From assembly GCA_030407085.1 (NCBI GenBank), contig CM059587.1, forward strand, positions 34,383,001 to 34,447,000: 64,000 nt of DNA, read 5' to 3'. The stretch comes from Trichopria drosophilae (lineage: Eukaryota > Arthropoda > Insecta > Hymenoptera > Diapriidae). This document shows, piece by piece, positions 11,579 to 24,550 of this stretch; position 1 is the first letter of the stretch, and each line of letters begins with the position of its first letter. The notes below the pieces were generated by a model. It was not told where the DNA came from. It made no database searches and was given only the letters and a program-made list of their open reading frames with translations. Both the position numbers and the translations under genes were made by a program.

Positions 11579-13585
11579 CACAGAAAAAAAAGTCTTAAAA
11601 TGGTTACATCTCAAATTAAGCACCGTAAAAGGCTTAATTTCAGTCTAAAATTGAGCTAATTTTCTTAAATTAAATCGATATTTGCGTTTAAAGTCTTACT
11701 TTCAGACAGAGAAGTTGAATTTTAGTCGAGATTTATGCTTAAGGGTAAATCTCTCGAAAAGGACAAATTCAGAGTTAAAATAAAATAAAAAAAAAAAGTA
11801 TCAAAAATATTGATGTGAATGTTCCTATGGAATATAATATAAGTCCCCAAAATACGTTGTTACAATCTTTATAAATATTATTGTTTAAAAAATAATTGTT
11901 TAGTGTAAAATAATTGTTTATTTTTTTGTTACAAGTAAGGTGATTGAATCAGCTTGAGATTTGTCACTCAGGGGTTTTCGAGGTCGCTGATTACGAATTT
12001 GGCATCATATTTTGAAAGTTCAAAATGGCGGATCCAATATGGCGGATAAAATTAAAAAAATTGATTGGACTCGCTTGAAATTGATAACTCGGGGGTTTTC
12101 GGGGTTAGCGATTACGAATCTGAAGTCAAATTTACAGAATTCAAAAGTCAATGCAATGTGGCGGATGATTTTTTAGAAATTCATTAATTTGTCTTGAAAA
12201 TTATTACGGATAATTTTTTAAAAATTTCCAAAAAACATCCGCTACCTTAAAATTTAAAATGTTTAAACTAACATCAAATTCGAAATTAGCTACCCCAAAA
12301 GCCTCAAATAACAAAATTTAAGCAATATTTTAAAAATTTCTAAATATTTCATCCGCCATTTTAGATCCGCCATTTCGAATTCTAAAACTAACATCCAATT
12401 CAAAATCAGCGACCTCAAAAACCCCTGAATAACAAATTTTAAGCTATTTCACAAAATTGTTAAATATTTCGTCAGTCATATTGAATCCACCATTTTGAAT
12501 TTTGAAAAACTAACATCAGATTTGTAATCAGCGACTCCAGAAACCCCCGAGAAACGATTTTCATATTTATTTAACATTTAGATAACAAAAAACTGAAAAT
12601 GTACTGGCGGTTACGGAGTGGAGTTTTTTCTCCCTGCGGCAGCTCGAAAATATGTTGATTCTAATTTAAAAGAATAAATTTTATAAATAAAGAATCAATA
12701 GTATTTGAAATATTTTAGTCTAATAAAAGAATATTTTAAACATTATTTATAATATCTTTCATTTACTTACAAAAATATACAATTTACTGCGGTTACAGAG
12801 TGGAGTTTTATTTGTGTCGATGACTCGTGTTGAACTGAAAATCTCATTTATACTGAATATTTTCTTTTTTTACAACCAAATTCGCACTGACCTTTAATCA
12901 CACCGATATTATAAACATTGTTTACCTCTGCATTACTTCTTGAACATGCTTGTTTACATTTACTACTTATATTTGCGACCGGTTACGGAGTGGAGTTTCC
13001 AATCGTGCACAAAAGTAATTTAATTCTAAGAAATAGAAATTGGTATATTTTGCCTTACCTCTTCCGGAATCGACTAAAATATAGGATAATTAAGAAATAT
13101 TGCTAGCCAAATGATATTATTAGATTGCAGATTGAATGTAATATTTATTATTTGGATAAAATTTGCTCCATGCACGGTTACGGAGTGGAGTTTTTTCACC
13201 ATATAAACATGAATATTTTAAATAATATGAAATTTCTACTTTTTTCCTACTATGGTCTTGGTAAACATTGATATATACTATCATATGACCGTCATAATTT
13301 TTAATAATTTTAAATACTTTCAGAAAAAATGTCAAGAACGTGTCATTTGTCCTTTTTGGGAGAATCACCCTTAAAGAACAATGTTTCGAACTTGCCACAC
13401 CTAAGTTAGAGAATTCTTATGTCGAACCTGAATATTGACAAAAAGTAATTTTCCAAAACTAAAAACAAGGTTTTAAGCGTAAATATTGACTTAATTTAAG
13501 AAGATTAGCTCAATTTTAAACTGAAGTGAAGCATTTTACAATGCTTAATTTGAGATGTAACAATTTTAAGAATTTTTTTTCTGTG
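11579..13585. mobile_element. 2-kb TIR element with CACAGAAAAAAA ends
   Basis: The inverted termini of about 130 bp start CACAGAAAAAAAAGTCTTAA (left) and, on the other strand, CACAGAAAAAAAATTCTTAA (right). They share the words TTACATCTCAAATTAAGCA and AAAATTGAGCTAAT. Both are bordered by AT, so the TSD may be two bases. No transposase is visible. It encloses copies of the ATGGCGGA module (11970-12560) and the spaced 19-bp motif (12608-13193). Confidence 0.65.
12608..13193 (+). repeat. Four regularly spaced CGGTTACGGAGTGGAGTTT motifs
   Basis: The 19-bp motif starts at 12608, 12790 (one mismatch, ACAGAG), 12980 and 13175, giving spacings of 182, 190 and 195 bp. The sequence between copies is AT-rich and does not align by eye beyond the motif. 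These may be relics of a tandem satellite with one conserved box, or protein-binding sites. Confidence 0.7.
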
Positions 13586-15357
13586 ATAAACTTGTGGACT
13601 AATATAATTACCAGATATATTATTTGTTTGGTTCGATCAATTTCTTGAACGATTTTGGTCCCTTAATTACTTGTTGGTTTGAGAGTTATGCGAATATGAC
13701 AAAAGCATTATTATAAATAAATACCATAATCAATAGTTATAATGTAATATATTCAGTTAAAATAATATACGTATATTCATTTCATTTTCTCCTACGTTTA
13801 AATTTTTGCATTACATCTCGAAGATGCTATCATCGCTGTTGCAATAGCAAGATGTATTATTACGATACATAGACATGAGAATCTAGCATTACAGTGACGT
13901 TATTCAAACGATTTTATTAATTAAGAGTTACGTAATTACGCAGGTCGCTCAGAAAATATGTGTATGTGTACAATATTATATGACATGTGTAATTTAAAAT
14001 TATGAGTGCAACTTTAAACCTTGAGTAATATTCTTCCCTTCTCATTTCTCACGTACATTTTGACTTTATAACTCAGTTAAATTGACTAACGTTAGAAGGG
14101 TTATTTAACATAGTATGAAATTGTACGTGTGTTACTTTTTCATAATATGTTTTATTATATATTTAATTTAAAATACTACATCGTGACAGAAAATTATATC
14201 AAGATTGTTGTAAGGTTACATACCCATATTGAAAAATCTTAGTGTGATCTTTCTTAACCCGTTTTGACCTGAACTGGCATCAAATGTCGCCGGGTTTTAG
14301 CTAAATAATTTTCATAGAAAGAGTGAATGAATTTTTATATAAATCCAAGTCTTATAGGTTTCTGAATATGAAGTCCATTTTCCAATATCTTTAGTCGTTT
14401 TTCTAATATGGCGCCTATAATTGAATTTCTGTCTGCCATATTGGATCCACCATGTTGAATTTCAAAAATCTGACAACGGATTAGTGATTAGGAACCTCAA
14501 AAACCCCTCTATCCAGATTTGTACCAAAATTAATAAAAATTTCAGGTTGTTGACCGCCGTATTGGATCCGCCATTTTGAATTTTGAAAATTTGAAGAGTG
14601 ATTCATGATCACAGGATGTGTTAAATCATCTTTTATCAACTAGTATTGAATGTATGTTCATTTACATAAGTATTACAACTGAATAACGAAAATTTATTGA
14701 AAATGACGCCATTTTGATGTCGATGACACTATCTTTTGATACAACCAATTACTCCATCAGACCTAAAAGCAGGAATCAATTGGACTACAGTTTCATATAA
14801 AAAAAAAGGATTTCAATTTAAGAAATTACTATTTTTTCGGGGTCTTTTCTTGGCTGCTGACAACCAAATATATAGTTCGAAGTTGTTGAAATTGACAATT
14901 CTCTTCTAGCAAACTTGACTTATCGAAATAGTAAAAATCTAAATGATGACCAATGAAAAAAACGAAACTATTTCATCCATTTAGTTACGCCCGTCGCCGC
15001 CAGGGCGGAAGCGATGCTCGTTGATGTCTGAACCGTCTCTCGTAATAGAAATGAGTTTTCATTCACACAAAAGCAGACCGAATAAAATATAGCATGTCGT
15101 GCCGACAGGAAACTATATTTCAATTATCCCTTTTCGCATAATGACGTACAATAATCCAACCCTAAATCGAATTTTTCCATTTTTTTTTGTTTCCTTTTTA
15201 ATAACTGCAAATCAATAGATGCAAAACAAAAATATAGCAAAGCAAAACGGAATGTTGTAAGGTATTAAACATACAAAATAAATAAATACCACTTTATGAT
15301 AAAAGAGTTAAGTTTATCTACACATCAATATTTTTCCAAATCTGGAATTTCTATATA
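13586..15357. other. No gene; copies of the ATGGCGGA module near 14435-14610
   Basis: Two minus-orientation copies of the dispersed module (TTGGATCCACCATG..., TTGGATCCGCCATTTTGAA) lie at about 14450 and 14562. The rest is AT-rich without a supported exon. Confidence 0.4.
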
Positions 15358-15586
15358 CAGTAGAACTTCACTTTATTGTCCTACTCGGAGTTTTGCCTTT
15401 CACTCTGTTGTCCAACAAATGCGCATCGTTTCTTGCGCACCTTCCAGCTATATCGCCAATCATGACACTGGAATTACGAAAGAGGGAAGAAAAACTAACC
15501 TTGCTTGCGCTAAATACGTGAAGGGAATCTGGCTAATAATGTGAAGGCGCTAACAAAGCGAAGGACAATAAAGTGAAGTTCTGCTG
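15358..15586. mobile_element. Pogo-like MITE (copy A)
   Basis: The left end CAGTAGAACTTCACTTTATT, preceded by TA, mirrors AATAAAGTGAAGTTCTGCTG on the right. At 229 bp it has no coding capacity. CAGTRGAAC ends with a TA target are typical of pogo/Tigger-type Tc1-mariner elements. The right TA has mutated to CA. Confidence 0.7.
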
Positions 15587-17118
15587 CAATAAAAAAAATT
15601 TCGATTGCAGAATAGTAATTTTTCCCTTCTTTTTAAGATAATTTCATATATAATTTGTCTCATTAAATTTTAAGTAGTTCAAAACTTCATTGAAATTTTA
15701 GATTAATTTGCTTTCTTTACTTATTATTAATTAGAATGAGTGTTCATGTATTGAAATCTTATACAAAGGTGATCATATGTATACAGTTTTACCATTTATA
15801 AAACTTGCATTAAGTTATAAATATAAAATTGATGTTATAATATTAATAATTATCGAAGTAAGGGTAATTAACTACAGTTAAATAATAGCCACTTCTAACT
15901 AAGAAAATACTTATATTTAATCATCCTAATAATTAATTAACCAACAAGTTGAATCATGACCTCCTTTGTAGTTTCTTTGGAAAAATATTCGCAATGAAAA
16001 ATTCAACCAGTTTTAAATAATTTTCACAATACACTGAAAATAAATTTTGTAATTTAATTTGTGTTGTTTCTATTTGTATCCAATAAAATCAATTACATGA
16101 TGGACGTTACAGTGAACTGTTTTTCATTTAAATTTACAGAAGTCGCCAGTTTTATTTGAGATTCAATTGAATCTTTCATGAAATAAGAGATTTCATCAAT
16201 TTATTTGAATTCGGAGTGAGTGGAGAGTCTTTTAATATCATTTTTCGACAATAAACATTGTATCTTATAAACGAAATATGACAATGAAATGTAATTTACT
16301 GCAGTTGCTTTAATTACTTATTTTATAGTCAATAATTAGTTGTCTCATTCATTTGTGTATTTTAACATTTTCGATCAAAAAGAATCCAATTAAAAATTAA
16401 AAAATAAAAATAAATTTGTATCTGAATTTAAAAGGATTGATGTTTACTCAATGAATTGCAGTCCATTTTTTTTTTGGTAGATACTATGCACACATTGAGA
16501 AACTATTTATAGAAAATTCTGCAGTATTCTTAAATTTACCGGAAAATAATTAATTGAAATTAAAATAATAAACTTTAAAAACAAGGAAATATTTCAAAAT
16601 TATAAGAACTGTTTATTCTATGGAGATTTAAATTAATAAGTGTTTTAAAAGAAGTAAATATTTTATGATATACATAAAATTTATATTTACAAATACGGCC
16701 GAGAAATTTATACTTAATATTAATATACATAAAAGACTTAATATTAAAACCATAGCTTTTCAAAATGAGCCTATTTTCTTAATTATAGGTAATTACTTCA
16801 TGATAGTACATAATTCCATCAGTATATATAAAAATGTATGTTCTAAATATATTATGATAATATCGCATCGAATATTAAATGAAATAAGGACAACTCATGA
16901 ACAAAAATTCAAGTGCAAGTAAGAATGTAGAAAAAAGAACACGAAAGTTTATTTCTGAAATTGAAATTTTACTTGCAACTAAACATGTAAAGTAATGTTA
17001 CAGTTTATCACATATATCATATAAAGATATACAGAAGGAATTGAATTAGAAAGTCATGCAATGCAATTTGTGGTGATGCAACTTACATACTACGATAAAC
17101 TGATAAGTATTTACTTAC
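15587..17118. other. AT-rich; possible second intron of the TMEM42-like gene
   Basis: If the TMEM42-like gene continues it does so through this stretch, which follows its exon 2 on the minus strand. I could not find an exon encoding the expected last two membrane helices. Confidence 0.35.
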
Positions 17119-17265
17119 AGAAAAAATATAGTTCGTAGCTGCAGATGCTACCGTGGCCGGTACTGAAGATTTACTGGAGTTTAATGCTTTGACGAAAAAA
17201 GCACAGCCTACTGTATTACTCGTGATCATGAGTCCCATTAGTAACAATTTCATTAACATTGATTC
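17119..17265 (-). CDS. TMEM42: TMEM42-like protein, internal coding exon
   Basis: The 49-codon minus-strand exon is bounded by an acceptor (TTGCTTTTCAATAG) and a donor (GTAAGTAAAT) and is in phase with the upstream exon. It encodes a hydrophobic helix (MLMKLLLMGLMITSNTVG), then CAFFVKALNSS, then a second hydrophobic stretch containing VPATVASAATNYIFS. This matches the central part of TMEM42/EamA-like small membrane proteins, which have about four helices and no firmly known role. It must connect to a downstream exon with the last helices, which I did not locate. Family recognition is from memory. Confidence 0.75.
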
Positions 17266-17504
17266 CTATTGAAAAGCAATATATTTATACAATATAATAA
17301 AACATGGAGAGATAACATACTAGTTTAGAATGAAATTTTATGTACTAATTGCATACAGGAGTCAACTTTTACACATTTCATAGAGCGCTTTGATATTGGG
17401 AACAGCTTCGTACTGAATTTATGTTATATAATTCTTAATTAACATTACAGATTGGCTTAACCCTCCTGCGCACATGTTTTTTCCGAAGAATTTACTTCCA
17501 ATTA

Positions 17505-17739
17505 CAGTAGGACCTCTCTTATTCTAATTGCCTTTCTTATTCTAATTGTCCAGCCTCTCTTATACTAATCATTCCCCCACAAGTCTTCTCCCACTATCAT
17601 ACGAAAAGTCAACGAAAAATATTGCCCACGAATCACAAGCTTGAAAGCAAAGTAAGTGGGGGTAAGGGGAAAATTAGAATAAGAGAGTTCAGCGCTATCT
17701 TGAAAAACTTTACTAATTAGAATAAGAGAGGTCCTACTG
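17505..17739. mobile_element. Pogo-like MITE (copy B) in the TMEM42-like intron
   Basis: The ends CAGTAGGACCTCTCTTATTC and the mirrored GAATAAGAGAGGTCCTACTG are flanked by a TA duplication (17503-17504 and 17740-17741). A TATTCTAATT word recurs just inside the left end. At 235 bp it is a non-coding MITE sitting in the intron. Confidence 0.85.
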
Positions 17740-18871
17740 TACATGCATTGTTACAAAGTTATTTATACTTCCAAATATTCATTTTACAATGTTGAAATCT
17801 TTCAATTTTTAAGTTTATATCAATTTTAAAATTAATTTGATTAAAAGTTGTTCAAAATATGTTTCGGTAAGCTTTTGCATGATTAAACGAGTATATTTGG
17901 CATTGGGCACAATAGGATTGAATCAAATACAAAATTGTTTTTATACATAATTTGCAATCAATCATTTATGTTGCCATAAAAGATTTTATTATGAATAACG
18001 GCACAGAATTCAATATAAAAGTTGGAATAAAGTACAAAACAAAAATTATGCCTTTAAGACAATAAAAAGTAAAACATAACTAATTTGTACTTGTTTTATC
18101 AATTTATTCCATTTTCCAATGAAAAATACAATATTTTAATACAGTTCGGAAAGCTTACTTTTAATGTCGTATACTCTTTTGAAGATTTTATATCATTATG
18201 GCAAATGCAATACATGATTATTGATTTCTTTATATCATCTGATTAATATCTTCGAATCTTTTATTGTATTTTTATTTTTGGCAATATACGCAATAAATTC
18301 TTCAACGACAAAACAAAAAGAAATCCGTTTAAGAATTGCTCTAGCATCTGATGTGATGAAATAGAAGACGCAGCCTTTCTATCGATACTTCAAATAAGGA
18401 CTAATTACAGAAAACTGAATACATAGACTTATTATTATACTGTTTAAAAGCAAGGTATACTTAGTTTTTGTTTCTGCATGCAGAAACTAACTGTATTCAG
18501 TTTTATAATTAATAAAATTTAAATTTGGTAATAAAAAAACTTCTGATTAGCGATCCAAAATCCTTATACGATTTTTAAAACCTTCTACAGTAGAATAACC
18601 ATTTTTGTTATATTAATCATGGCTTTTTTCTTATATAGACGCATTGACTCCAACATTTAGTACAAAGTATTAACGTACGTTGACATGTGTTCAACGACAA
18701 TCACCTCATTCGGTAAACACTTTTTCCATTTTATAAGATACATGATTATATATAATGATTACTCTTTTTTTTGTAGGATATATGACAAAATTATTAAGAG
18801 ATTTCCTAACCTGTGTACTTTTTATTATATTTAAATAAACTGCATTAATAAATTCAAATTTTAGCTCTCAC
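17740..18871 (-). other. Remainder of TMEM42-like intron 1
   Basis: The intron runs from the donor at 18871 to the acceptor at 17266. This part is AT-rich; apart from MITE B and a short TTTTTGTTTCTGCATGCAGAAAC palindrome-like site near 18472, I see nothing in it. Confidence 0.5.
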
Positions 18872-18961
18872 CAGTGTGCCATAAATCTCGTAGAAACCAG
18901 CCAGTTTTCCACATAAACTACCGTTCGTGGCGAAGATCCCGGAGAGAATTGCCATTTCCAT
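18872..18961 (-). CDS. TMEM42: TMEM42-like protein, first coding exon
   Basis: The 30-codon exon begins at the ATG at 18959-18961 and ends at the donor GTGAGAGC (phase 0). The product starts MEMAILSGIFATNGSLCGKL, followed by AGFYEIYGTL: a first membrane helix with the small-residue pattern of TMEM42 proteins. A second in-frame ATG two codons later (MAILS) is the alternative start. A GC-richer upstream segment with an NRF-1-type site supports a transcription start close by. Joined to 17119-17265 it gives 79 aa before the missing C-terminal exon, against about 150 aa in the family. Confidence 0.75.
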
Positions 18962-19230
18962 TTTGAGCGATGTTGATTTTTAGTAGAAAACGAAATTTCT
19001 AACCGTCAACACTTCTTGAAAACACTTTTACAAAAACTCCTGGCTGATGGTAACATGTATATATTATGGGTCCTTCCTTCACGAATTATTTACATTAGTT
19101 TTTAAAATTAAGTTTATCTTATTGACCCTTCTGTCACTGCAGTTAGCAGTTGACAAGGTTGATAATTTGCAGTTCGGAACAAATCAACCTAACCTAACCT
19201 TCGTTTCGCGCATGCGTATGCAGTTACGGA
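18962..19230 (-). promoter_or_regulatory. Likely promoter/5'UTR of the TMEM42-like gene
   Basis: It lies directly upstream of the start codon. CGCGCATGCGT at 19207-19217 matches the NRF-1/ewg palindrome common in housekeeping promoters without TATA boxes. A short CCTAACCTAACCTT run (19185-19200) lies beside it. This is inferred from sequence only. Confidence 0.5.
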
Positions 19231-19399
19231 GCCTTACCTATATGAACTCTTAAGAAAATGGAAATGAAAAGATACAAGTCGGTTTATTTTTTTTTAATTA
19301 TTATTTATCACATATTTTGACAAATTGTGCGATGGAAACTAGTTTTTAATTGAAAAAAGGCAGCCAATAGAAACATTTCCTTCATTAACCCATTAACGT

Positions 19400-19985
19400 C
19401 CAAGGTGAAGAGTTTTCTAGCTTATTTTCAAAGCTTTCTATCAAATCGAAAAATGAAAATGTCATAATGAAACCAACTTTGCAGAAAATTCTCGGCCAAT
19501 TCTCTTTAATTGTTTTTTATTCTTTTTAGAAGGACAATGGTTAGAATTGCCTTTATAAAGCCCGAATTTTAAAAAAATGAGTCAGAACTTTTTAATTTAC
19601 ATTTGTTAGCTTTGATTACTACTTAATGGTACCCCCTTAAGCTAGTCTAATCTACTCTAAAAGATTTTAATTAATAAATATAAATTATTTAAACTTTTTC
19701 AGGTATTCTATCAGATTTACACCGTGAAAAACACCATGGTTCTAAAAAATGACTACAATTTAAGTGTTAGCAATAATATTTCCTTCCTATGCGACAAGAT
19801 TTGCCATAATGTAATAATAAATAATTCGAAAAATTATTCTATAAAATGTACAACCTTTTATTAATACAAAATCATTAAAAAATGCGAAAGCCAATGAAAT
19901 TGAATGAATTTCAATAATATAATAAGCACAAACTGAAATCAATGATTTTAAAAAAAATAGAAAATCATTAGTTACAGCTCTGTTG
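19400..19985 (-). repeat. Interspersed repeat, inverted partner of 41640-42139
   Basis: The reverse complement of this segment matches 41640-42139 over hundreds of bases: TTAATTTACATTT, TGGTACCCCCTTAAG, CAGGTATTCTATCAGATT and TTAGCAATAATATTTCC are shared. No coding frame was found. The family is unrecognised; a third, shorter relative is at 43915-44020. Confidence 0.75.
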
Positions 19986-20089
19986 AATAGATTTTCTATT
20001 GATATTTAGTGATTAAGAAAACCAATCTAAATCTATTGAGATTCATTCAAAATCACTCAATGAATTTCAAAGAATTTTCGTTTGGTGGG

Positions 20090-20520
20090 TTACCTTTCCA
20101 CGTTACCTTTGAAATATTGCAATTGTAACATCTCCAAAATATTCTGAAAATGTCTCAAACAAAATGTTGCAAATGAGATAACATTTCATTTGAAACATTC
20201 TATATGTATATGATTCTCAAAATATTCTAGAGATGTAGAATTCGAACTGTCTCACATTTGAAACTTGATGTCGCCCGAATGTTGCTCAGAAAATATTGCA
20301 GAACATTGCAAATCAGACATTCTGAGAATATTTCATTTGAGACATTCTATATATATTATTCTTAAAATATTTTATAGAAATGCCTCACTATATCTGAAAT
20401 TTAACATCGCTAGAATGTTTCGCGATAATCTTTTCAGCACATTGCAGATGAGATATTCTAATATGTTATTTGAGAAATTGATGCAAATAACGAAGTTTAA
20501 AAAGGCAATGTTTAATCGCT
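20090..20520 (+). repeat. Imperfect repeats with GAAACATTCTATAT words
   Basis: Two diverged units (about 20145-20270 and 20285-20410) share ATTTCATTTGAAACATTCTAT, TTCTCAAAATATT and CTCAC-TTTGAAA. Related AAAATATTCTGAAAATG words precede them. This is non-coding low-copy tandem structure. Confidence 0.5.
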
Positions 20521-23500
20521 GAACTACCGATTGTTAACGACTTATTATATATATTGGAATCAATACCATCTTCTCTCGGAATGAGGAGTGCACTAAAATG
20601 TATATAATTACTACTGTCATTTTATTCAACACTCTCTATATTTCTACAAAATAACTCTTAGAATAATAAATCATATGTGTTCACTTTTTAGCAGACATAT
20701 AATGTCTTTACCTGTATAACTAATTGTCTTATATATGACTATTACTATGAGATCCGAACAAAATTGACTTGGATATGAACGTTGAAAGATCAGAATCCGG
20801 GGCGTAAACGAAATGAAATCGAAACTTTAAACGCGTTTTTCTCGAAATGACATTTTTTACACCGATGACCAAAATACTCGAAAATTACTAAACCGACGTC
20901 TTGGAAACTTGAGAGGTTTATTTAATTCATAAAAATATAGTATCGTTTGATTTTTTCCATAAAAAATGGTCGATTTATACGGCCAAAAGACGAGCGTTAC
21001 TTTTTTTAATCTGTTTCTGTTATAATCTTAGTTTAGTTAGACTGTAGTATAAATCTGTTTAGTTATGTTATTATTACCATTTATACTGTTTATTAAATCT
21101 AAGTTATTTAACTAAATCTTTCGACTTATTTATTGTTTCACATGATACAAGTTCACATTAACAGTTCGATACAATATTTGGTCCCCGCAAAAAGACAAAA
21201 TAAAAATAAGCTTTTCTTGATGGATATTTGTAACTCAACGATTTAATAGTTTTCAAGAAAAATATTACTGAAAGGCATTCAATACTTGATTGCTGTAGTC
21301 ACCTTAAAATAATTTACATTTGAATAGCTCTTAACATTTAGAAGCGTGAAATAACCGTGTCACTATTAGCAGAGTTGGAATGATTCTTTTTTTTTTGTAT
21401 TTCTTAATTAGAAAATTACTGATAGTTAACCATAGTAGACTTCTCAACAATCATACTATCGCGAAAGACAATTTTTTAAAATGTAATTAATTTCCGCAAC
21501 AATAAAGTACTAAAACGTTTAGTAAGAGTTATTAAAGAAGTTCAAATATTATTTATTATTTTAAAATTGTTTGAAAAATCGGTACTGAAAATAACGTTTT
21601 TTTTTTATATTAAGTTTAAAAGAACACATTTTAAGTTTAAAAAATGTATAATTTTCGGTTCACAACAGGAAACCGTCTTACCGTCAATGAGAATTCAAAG
21701 ACATATAAATGTTATTAAAAGCACCAAACAACCAAACCAAAACTTTGCAAATAAACAAAGATAGAAATCGCGTAAATCGTGAAATATTTTTATTGTGAAC
21801 TTATTCGAAGCTGCTCAATGTATTGCTGCTTAATGTAGCAATGCCCACAAGTATATAAGATAATATCTATAGTATGTCACGATTGATTTCTAATTTAAAC
21901 ATTGCAATAGTTACGCGGTCATGAAACAGTATCATATGTAAATCTTTCAATTTTTGAGTTTTGAATATCATAAATCAATTATTAAAATTTGCTTTGCTCG
22001 AATTTTCACCATTGAAAATATTGACATGCCAGCCGCTGCATGAACAGAGGACCCGTAAATTCATACGAAGAGAAAGAGACTTTTTGTCCACCCAACGCAA
22101 CGTGGGAAAAAGTACAAGGAACGCTGCGTTTAAATATATAATTTAATTTTCTTTGCGTGAGAACGAGCACAAAGGATTCCACAGTGTCTGTTAGATTTGC
22201 GGAAAAGTTTCCCCACGCAATGTCAATATATAGGTACAAATGTGAAAAAATGAATTCAAGAAGAAAGTTCAATCGTTCATTTTTCTTATACTAGAAATAT
22301 ACCGTTTAATGCTAGAATTTTTACTAAAAAAATAAGAAATTTCAGAAACCTCTTATGAGTGACTAAGAAATGTTATTCTTTTTATTCGAAGTTAATTTCA
22401 AAAATGCGATATAAAATCACTCTTTTCAATTTACTAAATAAACTAAAGAGTTTGAAATTCATTAAAGAAAATAGTAAACCGTTTACCTTTTTTACAAAAT
22501 AAATTTAATCTTCTTTAGGGATACTTTTTATTCCGTTTGTTAGTTTTAATTTATCTTATTTTCAAAATTGTTAAACTTTTTATGTAAGTTCGTTTCTACT
22601 TTTGCTCAAATGTTGAGGATAACGTGACAATGAATTAAAAATTCGAATCTTTTTTTATTTGCATCCTCATTTTTTTACCAATAATTGAAGCGAATTAGAC
22701 TGTTATAATATATACGTTTTTGCTATCAAAGGTAGAAAATTCTTGTATATTTCTACATATCGTTATAAAATATTTTCTTGGAATCCCAATTCTATAATAA
22801 ACAATAGATTTTATTCGAAAACATACTCCTATTCTAATAAAGAATTTGTAGTACTATGCTGTGAATTCTATTAAAATGAAATAATCTGTCCCCAAAATAA
22901 AGTCGTGGTATTGGATTTATAGAATTTAATTGCAATACAATTAACTTTGATTATTTATTTAATTAAATTACAACGAGTTTGATTCCGAATCGAATTAAAC
23001 GGAAATGGATAGAGATTTATTAAAATCGATAAAAATTTCTTATCGCCAATACATGATTTTTAATTTTAGATCTATTCAATTCTAAATTTGTTTTTATTTC
23101 TCCAAACCAATGGCCATATATATTTCGATTTGCATGGGATAAAATGTCAATACGCAGGATTATTTTAGATTCCATTGAAGATGTGAGGTTATGTCAATTT
23201 ATTTAAATTCACGACGTTAAATTGAATTGAGCACCTGGATGCTAAAACCGGATGCGCTTTCCGGCTGATATAGCACTGATGGTTTTTATTTATCGAATTG
23301 ACCGAAATCTATGGGAAGGCAATAACATTTAGTCGGATCGATGCTGTTCGAGGTTTATATTCCCAGCAATTTGAATTACATTATGAATTTGAATTCGTAA
23401 TTTGAACTGAAATGTATTAATAAGACACGTTAACCCTGCTTAAATATTTGGATAGAACTGGAAAGTAAAAAGACACTTATCCACCTTCAACCCGTTTTAT

Positions 23501-23934
23501 TCAATCCTCATTCTTCATTTTTGTCATGTTCAAAATTTGGGCATAAAGGTGTTGATTAAATCTTTAGCAACACCCGGACAATGTGGGATAGATAAATTGT
23601 TTCCATGTTTATATAGATTTTCCTGCCACAAAGATTGGATAGAAGTAGAAAGGGTTCAAAGTACCTTTTATTCTTCATGTTTCTATTTCTGAAGTTTTAG
23701 TTATTTTCATACATTTATCCTATTTCCTCTTTTATCTTCACTGATCTGCTAATTGTAAATTAGCATAAACAAAGACAAAGGTGCTAATGTGTGTATAGTG
23801 CAGTGTACATTACAGCCTTTCAAAAAAACTAATTTGTAAAACCACATAATTTTTCAGTCATTATAAGGAAAATAGATCAACCCGCATCCGATCGACCTAA
23901 ACATTTCCACCTACGGCAAGTAGATCATCATGCT
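20521..23934. other. AT-rich intergenic stretch, no gene supported
   Basis: No exon with splice sites or known domain was recognised. About 20745-21190 contains phrases often seen in insect repeats (ACGCGTTTTTCTCGAAATGA; an LTR-like end before TGGTCCCC at 21180), but I could not prove an element. Confidence 0.35.
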
Positions 23935-24550
23935 AAATACATACCGCGGAATAGTGATAGACTCTCACTTAAAATGAAACTATCATATAAACTACATAAT
24001 TACAAAACTTCATCATAACTTATTCTTTCACCAGAATCAAATGTGTTATGCCAATTCAGCAATTAAAAGTAATTTATCATGCACTGATCGCTTCAACACT
24101 ACGTTATGGTGTAATGGTATTGTGACCCTCTAATAATACACATATTACAGACCTAGAAACACTTCAAAAACTTATCTTAAAAATAATACTTGGCATAAGT
24201 TTCTTTTCTGATCTAGTATAGTCAACTGCTGACATATTATATATTAGACAAAAGTACGTTGAGATCGCCTTACGTTACTATATTCAGAACTGCATCCTAA
24301 AACCACTGAAATACAATGTCAAAGCAAGAAGAAAATTGAGTAAAAAAGTAGCAGTCCCCGAAAGAAAAACTACTATCGCAAAAAGATGCTTCGACTGTGT
24401 TGCTGCAAAGGCTTACAACAACTTTCAACTAGGAGAACTATTAACTACTAGAAGAAATCCAAAGAAGATCATATATGAAATTATTAAAAATATGCGGAGA
24501 CTGGAATGCAAGACTCTTACTAGAAAACTAAATTACAAAAACATATAAAT
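23935..24550 (+). pseudogene. LINE reverse transcriptase C-terminal remnant
   Basis: Decayed coding sequence of a non-LTR retrotransposon. About 23955-24000 reads GIVIDSHLK-stop-NYHINYI, the usual conserved lGI.iDs.LkW..Hi motif with Trp changed to a stop. 24050-24110 gives MPIQQLKVIYHALIASTLRY followed by G, the yfal..S.l.YG box. 24145-24200 gives LETLQKLILKIILGI. The frame from 24336 to 24548 continues a basic tail. Several stops and shifts separate these parts, so it is dead. The clade (Jockey/CR1-like) is not certain. Confidence 0.65.

Noticed and set aside
20745..21190. Possible solo LTR ending before TGGTCCCCGC
   Set aside because: The right side looks LTR-like, but I found neither a clear TG start nor a target duplication or internal coding region.
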